Assembly (NCBI GenBank): GCA_039000515.1
Contig: JBCFYV010000100.1
Span: 20,322,551-20,386,550 of the forward strand
Length of the DNA: 64,000 nt
Origin: Timema cristinae
Taxonomy: Eukaryota > Arthropoda > Insecta > Phasmatodea > Timematidae
Direction of reading: 5' to 3'
Shown here: one piece after another, positions 24,025 to 35,317 of the stretch
Numbering within the stretch: the first letter of the stretch is position 1
Layout of the letters: each line of letters opens with the position of its first letter
Program-made: the position numbers and the translations under genes
The notes under the pieces: generated by a model
Databases searched by the model: none
What the model was told of the DNA's origin: nothing
The model's input: only the letters and a program-made list of their open reading frames with translations

Positions 24025-24185
24025 TCTATTAGGAGGGTAGGAATGAGGAAGGAGTAGTATATTTGAAAATGTGTCCACATTTGAGTAGAATGAAGGTAAA
24101 AAGACATTTAAAGGAAAACTACCTCAGGATGCCTGGCTTGGATTCAAACCCTGACCTCCCCATCATCGAAAAACTAGACTAGATG
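24025..24185 (-). mobile_element. SINE family B, tail-less and diverged
   Basis: Reverse landmarks GTAGGAATGAGGAAGG, ACATTTAAAGGAAAACTACC and GGATTCAAACCC (box B) are present. The 3' tail is lost. Confidence 0.45.
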
Positions 24186-24469
24186 AGTTTAAAATAGTAA
24201 AATACATCATCACTAGCCAGAATCGAACTAGTCTATGATTTTTTCCTTTAGTTTCATTCCGGGAAAAGAGAGAGAAAGAGGGATAGAGAACATTTTATTA
24301 AATTATTCAATATTCTGTTAAAATAACTATTTTAACTACTAAATTATCATGTTGCTAGTTTCAGTACGTTACTTCAACTCTTAGGATTTTCCTCTTTCCT
24401 TCAAATCACTAGTATTTGAATCCTCCTCCTCTCTTCCTAAGATCCTCTTTCCCTCAACCTTTCCTTCTA

Positions 24470-25060
24470 TGACGTCATGCAGAAGACAGTTTCTCCTAAG
24501 GATGTGTCCGGTCCAGTTTGCTTTCACCGAAGAATCCTCCAAAATGGTTTCTTCTCACCCACTCTTATTAGACTTTTCATTTGTCACCGTTGTCTGTCCA
24601 GCTCATCTTCTCAAGTCTTCTCCAGCCCACATTTTCAAAGCTCTCCAAGTATTTCTTTTCCATCTTCCTAAGAGTCTAAGTTTCTGCTCCATACAGCGTG
24701 ATTCTCCAAATGTGGTATTTAATCAGTTTCTTCCTCAGCTCCAAACTCAACTTGCTGTTCAGCAGTACCTCTTCTTGCTGAAAGCTTACTTGGCCATGGT
24801 GATACTTGACTTAATTTCCTTGGTGCAGTAGGTATTATTTGTCTCCTGGCTCTAACTTATTTATGCTTTCCAGCTATTGCTTTTCAGTTTTAATTTTCAG
24901 CGGCTCTTCATTTTTGGTAATCACCATCACTTTTGACTTATTAGTGTTGATTCCCGCGCTATATCTTCTCCCTTTCTCCACCAGTCCAACATTTCCTGCG
25001 ACTCTTCTTTATTTTTGGCCAGTCATGCTAGATCATCAGCACTAATAAATAATGTATACG
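24470..25060 (-). pseudogene. LINE reverse-transcriptase remnant (ORF2 C-terminal half)
   Basis: In reverse, 25050-24960 decodes to FISADDLA, carrying the reverse-transcriptase A/B-D-D catalytic motif, then LAKNKEESQEMLDWW. 24950-24880 gives NTNKSKVMVITKN, a typical post-catalytic segment. Further on are SKLSLELRKKLIKY and LYGAETWTLRKMER, matching the conserved C-terminal region of insect non-LTR retrotransposons. In-frame stops (one just after the ADD motif) and frameshifts show it is dead. The 120-codon plus-strand frame here is its antisense shadow. Confidence 0.8.
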
Positions 25061-25195
25061 GTAAAAGAAAGGAGTGAAATACCATAGGTACTGAAACTAA
25101 TAATTTAATATATAAGATAGTATATATTATTTTGATATAACTTTGACTAATTTGAAGAAAAGGTCCTAGTATGTTTGTGAAGTTTTTTCTCTTTT

Positions 25196-25248
25196 TAGCA
25201 CCGCGTACTTACTACCCACTTGGTCTATACGCTTACACGAAGTAATAT
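25196..25248 (-). mobile_element. SINE A/B tail fragment
   Basis: Only the shared 3' tail is present in reverse: AGCACCGCGTACTTACTACCC plus about 30 bp. Family A or B cannot be decided. Confidence 0.6.
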
Positions 25249-25289
25249 CTGCTTTCAAATGTAATCAATATTTAACAAATCTAGCACAG

Positions 25290-25811
25290 CATTAGTCCAG
25301 GATATAATACGTTTTACTCCGGAGACGAATGTCTCCACCAAGTCCAGTAGCACACTCTCACTGATGGAGGGGGGAAGTACCGCAAGGTGAGAGAGTGGTT
25401 GATGCAGGAGGGGTGACATAAGAGGAGGAGGGGGAGGCGGATCCGGCCCCCACACCAGAGAGATCAAGTTGGACGCCCCAAGTCTTGCTGAGGGCAGACT
25501 ACGCCGGACCTACAATATACATATCGCCAGGTATCAGCAGAGCTCCCCTCCATCCGGCAAGACTTGGCCCTATTAAAGGTGACGTCCCTGCGAGGGCAGC
25601 TCTCACTTGGTTGTCCGTACGTTAGCAGCCAGGAGATAGTACTCTCGTGCGTGAGGGACAAACGTGTGTGTGGACACTCTAATGTGCGAGTGATCGTTTG
25701 CGGTTTATTGGTATTTTAACTGGAAAGCTCCAGTGAGACTATAGGTCGTTGATTAAAACACACTTTGAGGAGTGACTTGTGGTTTGTAAAGTGTTCCAGT
25801 GTCTCAAGAGA
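25290..25811 (+). promoter_or_regulatory. Candidate promoter and 5' UTR of the yellow-family gene
   Basis: A GC-rich, repeat-free block contrasts with its AT-rich flanks. TATTAAAGG at 25571 is a TATA-like box. TCACTT at about 25603-25608 is an initiator-like start 34 bases downstream. The inferred 5' UTR has a four-codon-long uORF (ATG TGC GAG TGA, 25682-25693), and its next ATG is the proposed start at 25812. The link to the gene is inference from the matching splice phase described for exon 1. Confidence 0.4.
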
Positions 25812-25819
25812 ATGAACAT
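25812..25819 (+). CDS. Yellow-family protein, candidate exon 1 coding part (partial)
   Basis: ATG at 25812 has A at -3 and is followed by AAC and AT, then a consensus donor GTGAGT at 25820-25825. The exon ends in phase 2. The first secure exon at 51502 begins with a single G before its frame, so splicing makes AT+G, a Met codon. The result is MNM followed by LNLLAVVLVAVY, a normal signal-peptide start. The implied intron is 25.7 kb. An unseen first exon nearer to 51502 remains possible, because short phase-2 exons are easy to find by chance. Confidence 0.4.
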
Positions 25820-25944
25820 GTGAGTGAATTACTATTTCAATTTGTAACTAAACCCTGATTTTTTTTAATAGGAAGCTCGTTTAGACCATAAACATTAATA
25901 TTAAAAGTAACTAAATTTTGGCTTTGTATTTATATTATTTAAAT

Positions 25945-26110
25945 TTAAAAATGACACCCGGACACGTAGATCGAATCCGGGACCCTTAGCTCAGTGCGCC
26001 AATGCTCAAGCTATTGAGCCATTCAGGAGTAATACCGTGCCCAGGGTCATTATTCCCTCATATTTTAAGACAGAGTCTGTGATGGACATGCTGAAATCGT
26101 CAGATACATA
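25945..26110 (-). mobile_element. SINE family C
   Basis: In reverse, TGAATGGCTCAATAGCTTG is the box A region and CCGGATTCGATC box B. The 5' part GGGCACGGTATTACTCC matches other C copies. The segment 26120-26290 downstream matches the body at 1-235. Confidence 0.6.
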
Positions 26111-26284
26111 TGAGTACTCAATTAGGAGCACGACCTATCAGATAACGCACCCATCTTCAACTCAGTAGTTGGCTTTTTGATGCAAATTGCACAATTATAA
26201 CTGTACGAGTCCACATATCATTATTAGCTAATTAGTAAATTCATTATTTTTGTTAGATACGGTTATGGCTGCATCTAAATATCA

Positions 26285-26362
26285 TATTCTTTAAATTGAA
26301 AAATTATACCTGGACACGGGAATCAAGCCCGGGTCTTTTGGCTTAGTACGCCAATGCTCTTT
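26285..26362 (-). mobile_element. SINE family C head fragment
   Basis: GACACGGGAATCAAGCCCGGG corresponds to the box B arm and CTTAGTACGCCAATGC to the anticodon side in reverse. It stops abruptly at about 26362. Confidence 0.5.
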
Positions 26363-26840
26363 TTATGACTATGTTTTATTTGATATATTAAAGACATCAA
26401 AAGCTTCCAATTATACTTCCATATGGATTACTGTATATTGTCTATTTACGTTATTAAAATAAATACATAATTAATATAAATACAAATTGTAATATTTTTA
26501 TTTACGCTAGTGTGGCAACATATGTCTACAGTTTTCAAATAATGGGCCTCCTATGAAAATCAGACCAAACAACTTATCATACATTGGTTTTGAAGGCTTT
26601 CGCGGCTCGTGTTTGATTTGAAATTAATATCTCTCACATTAATGCAATCTGGAAATTGCGTTTGTTTATTGGGTGGGGGGCATAGATTTTGTACTCCTAC
26701 AAACCGATTTGTCCTATTTAAGGTATATTTTATTTCAAATGTCAAATCTAAAGATCAAATTATTCAAGATCACTCCTGCTATAAAATATAATATGCTTTT
26801 TAATTAAGTGACAGTAGTTAATATTATCAGTTGTAAGATA

Positions 26841-27064
26841 TACAGAGTGGGGCTGAAACAATTAGCTGATTAGTGACTTGAAAATTAACACTTTAATTGA
26901 AAAGTAAATATTCACAAGCTAAATGAAAGCAAACCACATGCTACACTTGTCCACATATGAAGATGTTGCTCAGGTGAGCTCCACCGGACGTCAGACAAAC
27001 CTCATCACGTTGTCCATCACTTTCCTCGGCATAGATCGTCTAGTTGTTTCCACCCCACCCTGTA
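26841..27064. mobile_element. Tc1/mariner-type MITE with TA duplication
   Basis: TACAGAGTGGGGCTGAAACAA at the left and the complement of TACAGGGTGGGGTGGAAACAA at the right form terminal inverted repeats of about 21 bp. TA flanks both sides (26839-26840, 27065-27066). At 224 bp it has no coding capacity. Confidence 0.8.
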
Positions 27065-27261
27065 TAATAACTTTATATTGTTAATTCTTATTTAAAAAAA
27101 GTTCTATATTGGGAACATATCAATAAACTCATCTACTTTTTAAATCATTATTTTAACCAGTCAATATAAAAATATTTAGGTGGATGGTTAAATTACTTAA
27201 CTTAAGTTTAATCTAATCTTATATAACTCATTAATAAATCCAATACAATTCAAATTAATTT

Positions 27262-27395
27262 GATTGGTGACAGGGAGGTTGGGGTTCAAATCCCAACCAA
27301 ATGCACTGAAGGTGATTTTCTTAATCCAGTTTCTACCCTCCAATCACGCAAATTTAGGTACATTTCTTTTAAACAGTAGATTCCTATCTTTAGTC
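27262..27395 (+). mobile_element. SINE family B fragment
   Basis: GGGGTTCAAATCCC (box B), CACTGAAGGTG and CACGCAAATTTAGGTAC occur in order. Head and tail are missing. Confidence 0.5.
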
Positions 27396-27475
27396 CACTA
27401 GTGTATAAAAATGAGGATATCCCGGAAATATATTAAGTCACGTTTTCAAAGAATTACGTTTTTACAATAATTTCT

Positions 27476-27732
27476 TCTTCGTATCTCAGTATCCATTCAG
27501 GTTACACACATTCATAAATTACAATAATGGAAAATGCATGAGGAAAGTACAATTAGAGAGGAAATGTGGCCAAATTTAGGTGGAAGTAGAGTAGGAAACC
27601 ATTTAGTAAAAAAAAACAACTCATTACCTCCTACCAGTATTTGAACTCCGATCTCCCAATCACCGGCATTGTAATCTAACACGAGAGTGACGCATTAGAC
27701 CATGCGACCAACAATACGAGTCACACACAGAC
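27476..27732 (-). mobile_element. SINE family B
   Basis: Diverged tail, then GGAAGTAGAGTAGGAAACC, AGTATTTGAACTCCGATCTCCC (box B) and the head GCATTAGACCATGCGACC. Nearly full length. Confidence 0.7.
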
Positions 27733-28256
27733 TTTCAACGAGGACATTCCTGGCTTATATTTATTTATATCTTTGAGATTGTTTATATCGGGGCTGTGGC
27801 CTATTTCTTCTATTCACTTTACAAATAAATCGGAAACGCTTCTAAGTTATGACACTTCAACCCAAGTACAGTAAGTGGAACATATTAATATATGAATATA
27901 GTGAAAGTTTCACATTGTGAAGGGAAAGACGAATAAATTATACGAAGAAACTAAACCATTAAAAAAAAAAGGGGGGGGGGGGGGTTGAAGGCTGCGGTCA
28001 ACAGTTCGAAAAGGTTAAGACTTTGCATCGGGCGTACATAGTGTTAGGTAAAAGGTACTATTTGGTTCACATTATCAAATTATTCTCAATCTGGCAGTTA
28101 AATACTGACTTTATTTCAAGGATCACAAACTTGTAACTGGTGGGCCGTATCTACTTCCACACCAATGCGGGTGCATTTTCTCTTTTTTGATTTATATCTT
28201 CACCGTTCCTACGCTATCTATGAACACAATCGTATAGCGGTGACGAGTAGTATGAT

Positions 28257-28259
<3 letters not shown>

Positions 28260-28292
<33 letters not shown>

Positions 28293-28335
28293 TAAATTAT
28301 ATTTATTATTATTATTATTATTATTATTAATATAA
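28260..28335. repeat. (AAT)n / (ATT)n inverted microsatellite pair
   Basis: AAT triplets at 28259-28290 are followed after a short spacer by ATT triplets at 28299-28330. The two runs can pair as a hairpin. Confidence 0.85.
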
Positions 28336-28504
28336 CACAACTTTAAAAATCTAAATATTTAAAATGAAAATCTGTATTCCAAGCTTATCTTGAACAATTG
28401 AAAGATCTGATTTCAATGAATGGTGCAAAAGAAAATTTAATAGGTTTTAAATAAAAAGCCTAAGGAATTACGAAAGAATAACACATTATTAAACAAAATA
28501 ATAA

Positions 28505-29110
28505 CAATTTCGTATGGAAAACGCGAGATAAGGGCAGTCTTTTAGCAGTTTTTATATAAAAATATTATTTTGATAAAATAAATCAAATAATTCTCTAGTA
28601 TAAAAATAGTTTTTAATTTTCTTAACATGATGCTCTCAAAATTTCTTGAATATCCGTCAAGGGTGACCCTTAATTTAATGATAACTTTCTTTTTTCATTT
28701 AAAAAGGTTGTCATCTGATACCACTATGCTCATGACAGATATTCAACAACTGTTGATATCACCATGTGAAGAAAATAAAATCTTTGTTTGTCTGAATTAA
28801 TATTTGATTCATTTTGGACAAACGATGTTTTGATATACAAACTTCCTTCACCTCTGACAAGACATCTTGTGAATGTGGGAATGCCAGGTCACCACCGTGG
28901 TTCGGATTCCACGTTAAACTGTAGGTCCTTCATTTCATCTCACAATCACCCTACCATTACATATTAGCGTAAGTGCGTATAACCCGAACGGGTAGTAAGA
29001 CGCGGTGCTAATAATAATAATAATAATGATATACAAACTGCAAAAAAAAAAACTTACCCTTTATAGTATTCCATACATTTCCACCTTAAGTGAACTGCCT
29101 ATTTAAAGGA
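28505..29110. mobile_element. Second copy of the long-armed inverted-repeat element, with SINE inside
   Basis: AACGCGAGATAAGGGCAGT, GAATATCCGTCAAGG, ATGACAGATATTCAACAACTGTTGATATCACCATGTGAAG-type sequence and TTTGTTTGTCTGAATTAATATTTG match the element at 22160-22870. A SINE A copy at 28844-29026 is inserted in its right part. Confidence 0.6.
28844..29026 (+). mobile_element. SINE family A, 5'-truncated with perfect 13-bp TSD
   Basis: TGATATACAAACT occurs at 28831-28843 and again at 29027-29039, an exact target-site duplication. The insert starts within the body (TCCTTCACCTCTGAC) and ends GACGCGGTGC plus (TAA)n. It is textbook target-primed reverse transcription with 5' truncation, and it fixes the 3' end of the family. 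Confidence 0.95.
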
Positions 29111-29719
29111 AAATATTATCAAAAACATAGTATTTCTAATTTAAATGACAGTTCTGAAATTTCAAAACCACTAAAATAATCGTCAGTTATCTTAGAGCAT
29201 TTAGTTGTGACCCTGTTAAATAATTGACATTATTAATTGAGGAAGGCTGGATCCATATTTCTAACCATTAATTTTTATCTCAGGATTCATACATGTTGCA
29301 TGAAGCATCATTGAAAAAGATATTATTTACTACTTACAATTTACATGAACCTTTAATTCTTGAATAATAAAATCTATCAGTTAAGATTTTTAATCGTTTA
29401 GGGATACATGTTGATATATTTCACCTTCATTTTATCTTGAAACATATTTTAAAACCACAAACCACTTTTTAAAACGCTAGATTTGTGGACACACACCACC
29501 TGTCTCAACGCTCCAGCAGGCTGACCCCTGAATGGGTTTTGTTTGTTTTAAAGATATAGTATAAAAAATTATATGGATATGGCCATATAAAAAGGTGTAA
29601 CACACAATTTCAATATGAAGAAACTATTTTCCTGGATAAAAACAATAGTACAGATTACAAACTTTGTTGAGAAAAGTTTTTTATTTGTACTAATAATATT
29701 ATTCTTTCATTCACTAATA

Positions 29720-29990
29720 TTATAATCTGTTGACTGCATCTCTCCATTTCAGTCAATCTCAATCTAGGGATGGATTTTTTACCTACTTCTTCTATTATTT
29801 TAAACACATATTCTCTTTCATATCTTTTCTTTGGCATGCATATTGCTTCAAATTTCCTTCTATGACTGTCATTTTTCGGGTTTGTCCTATAATGTTTTCT
29901 CTTCTTTATGCTCTTTCGTAATTTCCTTTCCTCACCTACTTTATTCATAACATCCTCGCTCATCACTTTATCCACCCAAACTAAACATAT
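29720..29990 (-). pseudogene. LINE ORF2 C-terminal remnant
   Basis: In reverse the frame contains VDKVMSEDVMNKVGEER, RKSIKKRKH and KKSIPRLRLTEMERC. These align in order with the conserved tail of insect LINE polyproteins (a D-x-V-x-N-E-E-V-L region, then a basic H-R-H segment, then a final R-W region). The zinc-knuckle-like middle part is degraded. It is open for 118 codons but is only a fragment. Confidence 0.6.
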
Positions 29991-30009
29991 AAGTTGTATT
30001 ATCTTCAGC

Positions 30010-30252
30010 ACAGTGTCATACTACACTTTCGGGTTATACACTTATGTAACAATTACTCTAATGTGTTGGGATGACGAAGGTTAAATTTAGAAAAAAGTGC
30101 AAATACATTTCCTTGGATCAAGATTGGAAAATCATTTAAAAATAACTACCCTCAGTACACCCAACCGGGATCAATCTCCGATCTACCCGTCATAGGCAGT
30201 CTAATCTATGACGAGAGTAGCGCCTTACACCACGTGACCACCAAAGCGGACG
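30010..30252 (-). mobile_element. SINE family B
   Basis: Tail AGCACAGTGTCATACTACAC, then ACCCTCAGTACACCCAACCGGG, GATCTACCCGTC and head ACCACGTGACCACC. It lies immediately beyond the LINE remnant. Confidence 0.7.
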
Positions 30253-30300
30253 ACTATTCATAATAATACAAAATAATCAATTGGTGGAAAAATAGCTTTA

Positions 30301-30331
30301 CTGGTGACCTGGTGGTCTAGGGGTAAGGTGT
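30301..30331 (+). mobile_element. SINE family A head only
   Basis: CTGGTGACCTGGTGGTCTAG and GGGTAAGGTGT are the first 30 bases of family A. The remainder is absent and unrelated AT-rich DNA follows. Confidence 0.7.
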
Positions 30332-30814
30332 ACTATATAATTAGGTGTTAATGGGAAAAGCAAATTATTTTAAGCCTAATTAATTGGTTTCAATAAAAGA
30401 GGTTTTTTTTATACAATGTTTCTAATTGCGCAAGATCTTTTTAGCAAGCAGAAAACGCATTTATCAAAAGTCTGTATAGCTAGAAAATAAATACACACCA
30501 ATAAAGGATAGGAAACCACAATGTGTACATACAAATAATAATTGGTCCGTTAGGGTGCAGCGTTCTTGTCAAATTCTGAAAAACGATCCGGGTGACAGAA
30601 TCTGTACCTTACCTAATTACTACCTATTTATATTCAAGCGGCTGAGCCTAGTTTACAATTGTTTAAAAACACTGATCCAATTTAATAAATGAAATGTGCA
30701 TGTTGACTGGTCTCAATGTTCAATAAACTGTTTATGAAACTAGTTATAACAAGGTAAAGAAGTAAGGTAATGAGCTAGGCGTGGCTATGGTACTAGAAAT
30801 ATTGTAATGTCTTT

Positions 30815-30910
30815 ACAACCGGCATCGTGGTGTAGTGGTCAATGCACCTGGCCACGAGCCTAAGGTTGCATGGTTTGGTACCTTGGATACTTTTCCTGAA
30901 AGAGGAATGG
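30815..30910 (+). mobile_element. SINE family D head fragment
   Basis: CGGCATCGTGGTGTAGTGG corresponds to the box A region. GCATGGTTTGGTACCTTGG is a diverged box B. AATGGTCCCAACGG follows. Confidence 0.5.
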
Positions 30911-30919
30911 TCCCAACGG

Positions 30920-31675
30920 CCACCCGGATTTGGATTATTAGGCTTAATTTTGTATCTTAGGCAACGTTTTGTACCACCAGAGTGGTGGATAGTCTACACA
31001 TATGGCGACCAAACTCTGATGTCATGTACACACCGATCATGTATGTCATACGATAAAAAAATATTTATGATTGATTAGTTAGTCTGAGCAGGGAATTGAT
31101 TTTCGCAGAAAGAGACTATTAAAAAATACAAACTTTTTTCTGACAAAAGTAATAATATTAAAATATCTTATTTGTATAAAATATTATATATATATATTGA
31201 TGATATCTACCAAAATTGACAGCTGCAGATAACATGACTTGACGTACAAATACATGAAAGTTTATCTATTAGCTTTTATTTCAGATTGGTTCCTTCATGT
31301 AGTAATTGGACTATATTATACGTGTGACATCTGGAGCATGTTTTTATTTTTTATTCTCATTTGTCGAATGAAAACTCTACTTATCAGTTGTTTTGATAGT
31401 AAAGAAGAGCATATAATAAGTTTAATCCAGGTATTTTTTGATTACAGTTTTCCTATGGGGAATATTTATCTTGAAAAACCAACTTATTAATTTTGTTTGT
31501 GTCTTGTTTAGTTTGGAATATTCATTGCCCCGGCCAGTGTCGATGGCCTAAAATAAAATCGAAAATAATAAGATGAAGCTGGATTTTCATTATTTAAGAA
31601 TAAGACACTCCTTAGTCAAATGTTCAGAAAATTATATTGAGATTCAACGGGCGTTTAACTGTATTTTTTTCTTCT
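30920..31675. other. AT-rich stretch, nothing recognised
   Basis: A hydrophobic 83-codon frame at 31239-31490 is the only long open frame. It has no start context or family resemblance and is probably chance. Confidence 0.4.
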
Positions 31676-31926
31676 TAGCACCATGCTTTACTACCCCTTT
31701 GTGTCATACACTTATGTAATAATTACACTAATGGGTTTAGGGATTAGGAAGGCTATACTTAGAGGAAGAGTACCAGCATTTGAGCGGAGAGATAGGGTGG
31801 AAAACAACTTCGGAAAAACCATCTTCAGTACATCCTACTGAGATTCGAACCTCAATCTCCCCTCCATCGGTAGTCTAGTCTACTGGGAGAGTAGCGATTT
31901 AGATCAGGCAGCCACCCAGGCCGGTC
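31676..31926 (-). mobile_element. SINE family B
   Basis: Tail AGCACCATGCTTTACTACCCC, GGGTTTAGGGATTAGGAAGG, GAGATTCGAACCTCAATCTCC (box B) and the head ending GGCAGCCACCCAGGCCGG. Essentially full length. Confidence 0.75.
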
Positions 31927-32384
31927 TGTAAAAGTTTATTGGATAGAAGGGAACTCCAATTAAAATCTGTATTTTTGCAATTTTTTTAAACCAAAAAGAT
32001 TTTCTAGACAAACTAAATAAAATATTCCTTCATCAGATACCTTTAGTTTAATTGTTTACACATGACAGTGTCAAAATTTTTGAAAATGTGTCATGGATAT
32101 ATTAACATTCTATTTTATAAGAAACTTTTTTAATGAAGATAAAATGCTATAATCAAATTCAAGGATTCCCACAACAAATATTCAAGCACTCTTGGGATGT
32201 GTAGACAACTAAACAAAATAATATATCTTCTGGAGCAATATTTTATATAGTTGTGCATACAAATTATGGTAAAAACTGCATAAATACTGGTTGTGAGTCG
32301 CATTTTTCTCCCCCCCCCCTCCCCCACATTAATGTGTTATATTATTGGTTGACTGGGAACCTACACTCTTTCAATTTTTTTGCA

Positions 32385-32580
32385 AGAAACTGGACTGACG
32401 ATGACGTGAAACTTGGAGTTCGAATACCAGTCAGGTCTACTGAGGGTTTTTTGTTTCACTCTCCCTCCATGTGGTAGCACCTTCTCTTAATTCAGCCTTA
32501 CTTATCCCTAACAGATTTGCGTAAACAGTACATATGATGATTATAGCCCTATAGGTAATCAGACACGGGGCTAAAAATAA
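32385..32580 (+). mobile_element. SINE family B
   Basis: Box B region GGAGTTCGAATACC, CTACTGAGGG, TTTGCGTAAACAGTAC and a diverged tail GTAATCAGACACGGGGC. Confidence 0.55.
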
Positions 32581-32630
32581 TAGGACAAGTGTCACGTTTG
32601 AACATTATACTACTATAAAGTCACACGGCT

Positions 32631-32935
32631 GACTCACTCACTGACATTAATGTTTACCCACTTCCAGATGAGCTAGAAACTTGAAATTGGACAAACTTAT
32701 ATCATCTATCCTGTAACCGACGGGTAAATTACAAAAAATACAAAATTTCACCCCCCGAAAAAAATTCAAAATGGTGGAGCAACTTTAAAGTCGGTGTGGA
32801 CCTTCTTTGGAGGTCTCTTGTGGCTAAACGGTAAGACCTATCAAAAAACGGCTCTGGAATTACATTAGTTTATATCAAATTGTAAATAAAACTCATTCGG
32901 GGTTTGGGGCGTAGCCCCTGCGAGAAAAGCGAGTA
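32631..32935 (+). mobile_element. Dispersed non-coding element, copy 1 (possibly Helitron-like)
   Basis: Starts GACTCACTCACTGACA and ends with the hairpin GGGGCGTAGCCCC followed by CGAGAAAAGCGAGTA. It is homologous over its whole length to 55346-55662. The 3' subterminal hairpin and lack of TIRs suggest a Helitron-like element, but the ends do not show the canonical TC/CTRR, so the class is open. It may be read on either strand. Confidence 0.65.
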
Positions 32936-32939
32936 ATTT

Positions 32940-34120
32940 GTACACAATCAAATAGCAAAGGTCTTTTCATCCAAAATTAACTTCTTATGGTTTTTCCAGG
33001 TGCTCGTGTAGTTACCCTGAAATGTTTTATTTTTATACTGTTTCCTAAGATTGTTTCATAGGCCAATAAGGCTGAGAGATATAATACACCTTACAAATAA
33101 AAACAAATGATAAACAAAAATAAGTAATTTGTTTACTAACATAAATATTTCTTGCTTTTCATATTCATAAATCTGGGCTCTCTCCATTTATTCCTCCTAT
33201 CAGTGTTTACGGAAGAATATTGTAACACACACACTTCAACCATGTGTGAGAACATAATATGGTTGCAACACACTTAAAATATGTCTGACGGCATAATACA
33301 TTATTAAATTTGTCAACTATGGTCACGGATACAAGAATCTGAAACGCGCGATAAAAAACAGCTTTCTCCTTATTGTAGGATGTGACGAGTTGGCGAACAA
33401 TCAGGTTTGGAACGTATTTTAAATATTCAAGTTCATTGTTTCAAGGTCGAAAGTCTGGTCCATTCATCTTCATTCCATCAATGGGCCATACTTTTTGTTT
33501 TTACTTTATGAAAAAGCAGTTGGTTATGTAATATAACCAAAGAGTACTGAGTTACGACTGTCATTAATAAAGATGTCCGTGGTTGAGTACAAGCTATACA
33601 CCTTGATTTATAAAGAGAGCAAGATGTTTATTGCCAAATTAAAGCGCGTATACATATTTTACTCTTCTATTAAGGAACCTAGCCTCTGTGAAATAATGCC
33701 CAGAACTTTTATTTTAAATACAAATAAATCAACACATTTTAATAAGATTATAAAACATTTCCATTAATACATAATTAACAGTATCTGTATTAATAAAATA
33801 AAGCGTTTATTTGTTTGGGATGAGCGTTGCGCAATATCTATAAATTACGAGTAAATGGCTAAAAAGATTTTGACAAACTACCTCTTATCTTAAATATCTA
33901 GGCTCAAGGTTGTTGGCAAAAATAGTAGCCTGTAACTAAAATTCAATTTTCCTATCAAATTTTCCATCTTTTCCTTATGTGTACTGAGTGGCTAGATGAG
34001 TACAATCATTCTTGGTTTACATCACCATGGAAACCATGATTTGTGTATACTTTAGTATAAGTATATAAAATATGTCTCTTTGGTTAAAAGTAATAACTCA
34101 ATTATTACTATAGTGGTTTA
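32940..34120. other. AT-rich stretch, nothing recognised
   Basis: No repeat family or gene signal was seen. The 64-codon frame at 33573-33767 lacks support. Confidence 0.45.
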
Positions 34121-34123
34121 GTG

Positions 34124-34289
34124 AAATAAATAAATAGAGAGCTAGGAGAGGGGTCGTTTTAATATTCTCACTGGGGCGTAAGGGTGGAAAGTATACGTTT
34201 TGAATCAAATAAATAAATAGAGAGCTAGGAGAGGGGTCGTTTTAATATTCTCATTGGGGCGTGAAGGTGGAAAGTATACGTTTTGATTC
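34124..34289. repeat. 83-bp tandem duplication (2 copies)
   Basis: A unit starting AAATAAATAAATAGAGAG at 34124 recurs at 34207 with only a few differences (for example CACTGGGGCGTAAGG against CATTGGGGCGTGAAGG). High identity indicates a recent duplication. Confidence 0.95.
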
Positions 34290-34378
34290 AAATTAAACAG
34301 CAAAATCTAAAAATTATATAAAGTTGATAGTCTTTGAAGAGTAAACTTTAAACTTGAGAGTCGAATGCGGGATTATTA

Positions 34379-34736
34379 TACAGGATGTTTCCGAGTTAAA
34401 TGGCAAAACTTTGGGAAGTGGTAGTGGATCAAAAAACTAACTCAAAATGTATTTTGGAGATTTGCTCATTTTAGCTTCCTTTTAAAGCAAACAGAAAAAT
34501 ACTAAATAAAAACAAAATATGTAGGTGTTAAGTAAATTATTTTATTTATTTTGTTCAAATTGACAGCCTCCAGCCCGTAGACAAGCATTGTACCTATCAA
34601 TGACAGAGCGAGTGACTGACCGACATTTTGTGACTGTTGTTTCTTCGTACATTTGCGTTATCCTTTGTTTTTATGATTGAAGTTCATTAGTTACGCTGAT
34701 AATACATTAAGTTAGTTAACCTAGGAACACCCTATA
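34379..34736 (-). mobile_element. Deleted Tc1/mariner-superfamily element
   Basis: TIRs TACAGGATGTTTCCGAGTTAA and, in reverse from the right end, TATAGGGTGTTCCTAGGTTAA are bounded by TA on both sides (34377-34378, 34737-34738). It contains a transposase C-terminal remnant on the minus strand. Confidence 0.75.
34542..34643 (-). pseudogene. Transposase C-terminal remnant
   Basis: The minus strand encodes VTRSVIDRYNACLRAGG, QFEQNK and a stop at 34542-34544. This matches the usual end of insect mariner-like transposases (a conserved R-x-x-x-C-x-x-x-x-G-x-x-F-E-H tail). The catalytic DDE/D region is absent. Confidence 0.6.
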
Positions 34737-35317
34737 TATAACTTTTCCCAATAAACGTTTAGAATACATTTTAGTGCAATAATATTCAGCCATCACTGCA
34801 TCGTTATACTAGCTATAATATATATTGTTTTCTTACAACAGTCTGAGACAACAATTAACAGCAGTCTGTCTTTCTTTAGATACGTAGACTACCCTTCCTT
34901 AGATAAATAGTGGGCCTATGTCTCTTTTATAAAAGTGGTCTATCTTTACTTAAGTAAGCAGTATTTAGGCCTATTTATTTAGAAACGGTCTGTTTAGCTT
35001 TAGACATACAGATTACGTTTCTAATATCTTGGTCAATTATCTTGATGTGTATCTAACAAGGTTCCTTCATACACACTATGTATTTCTGTGTAAGCAATGT
35101 ATTTAAATACTATAAAACATGTTTTATTTATGATTATTAGGGAGTGAAATGTTTGAATACAATATTATGCTATGCTTTGACAAATCATTGATAAGGCGTT
35201 AGAAGGAAATGCAGCTGAATCGGTTTTAAACTTTAGTTTGTGGTTAGAACCTGACAAACACACATTAGAAAACACATTTCGTTAATTTCATCCAGCTGAC
35301 AATTCCGGATATACATA

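Noticed and set aside
24469..24831. 120-codon plus-strand frame as a gene
   Set aside because: It is the antisense of a LINE reverse-transcriptase remnant that makes sense on the minus strand.
31239..31490. 83-codon hydrophobic frame as a membrane protein
   Set aside because: AT-rich DNA readily gives such frames; no start context, exon signals or family pattern.
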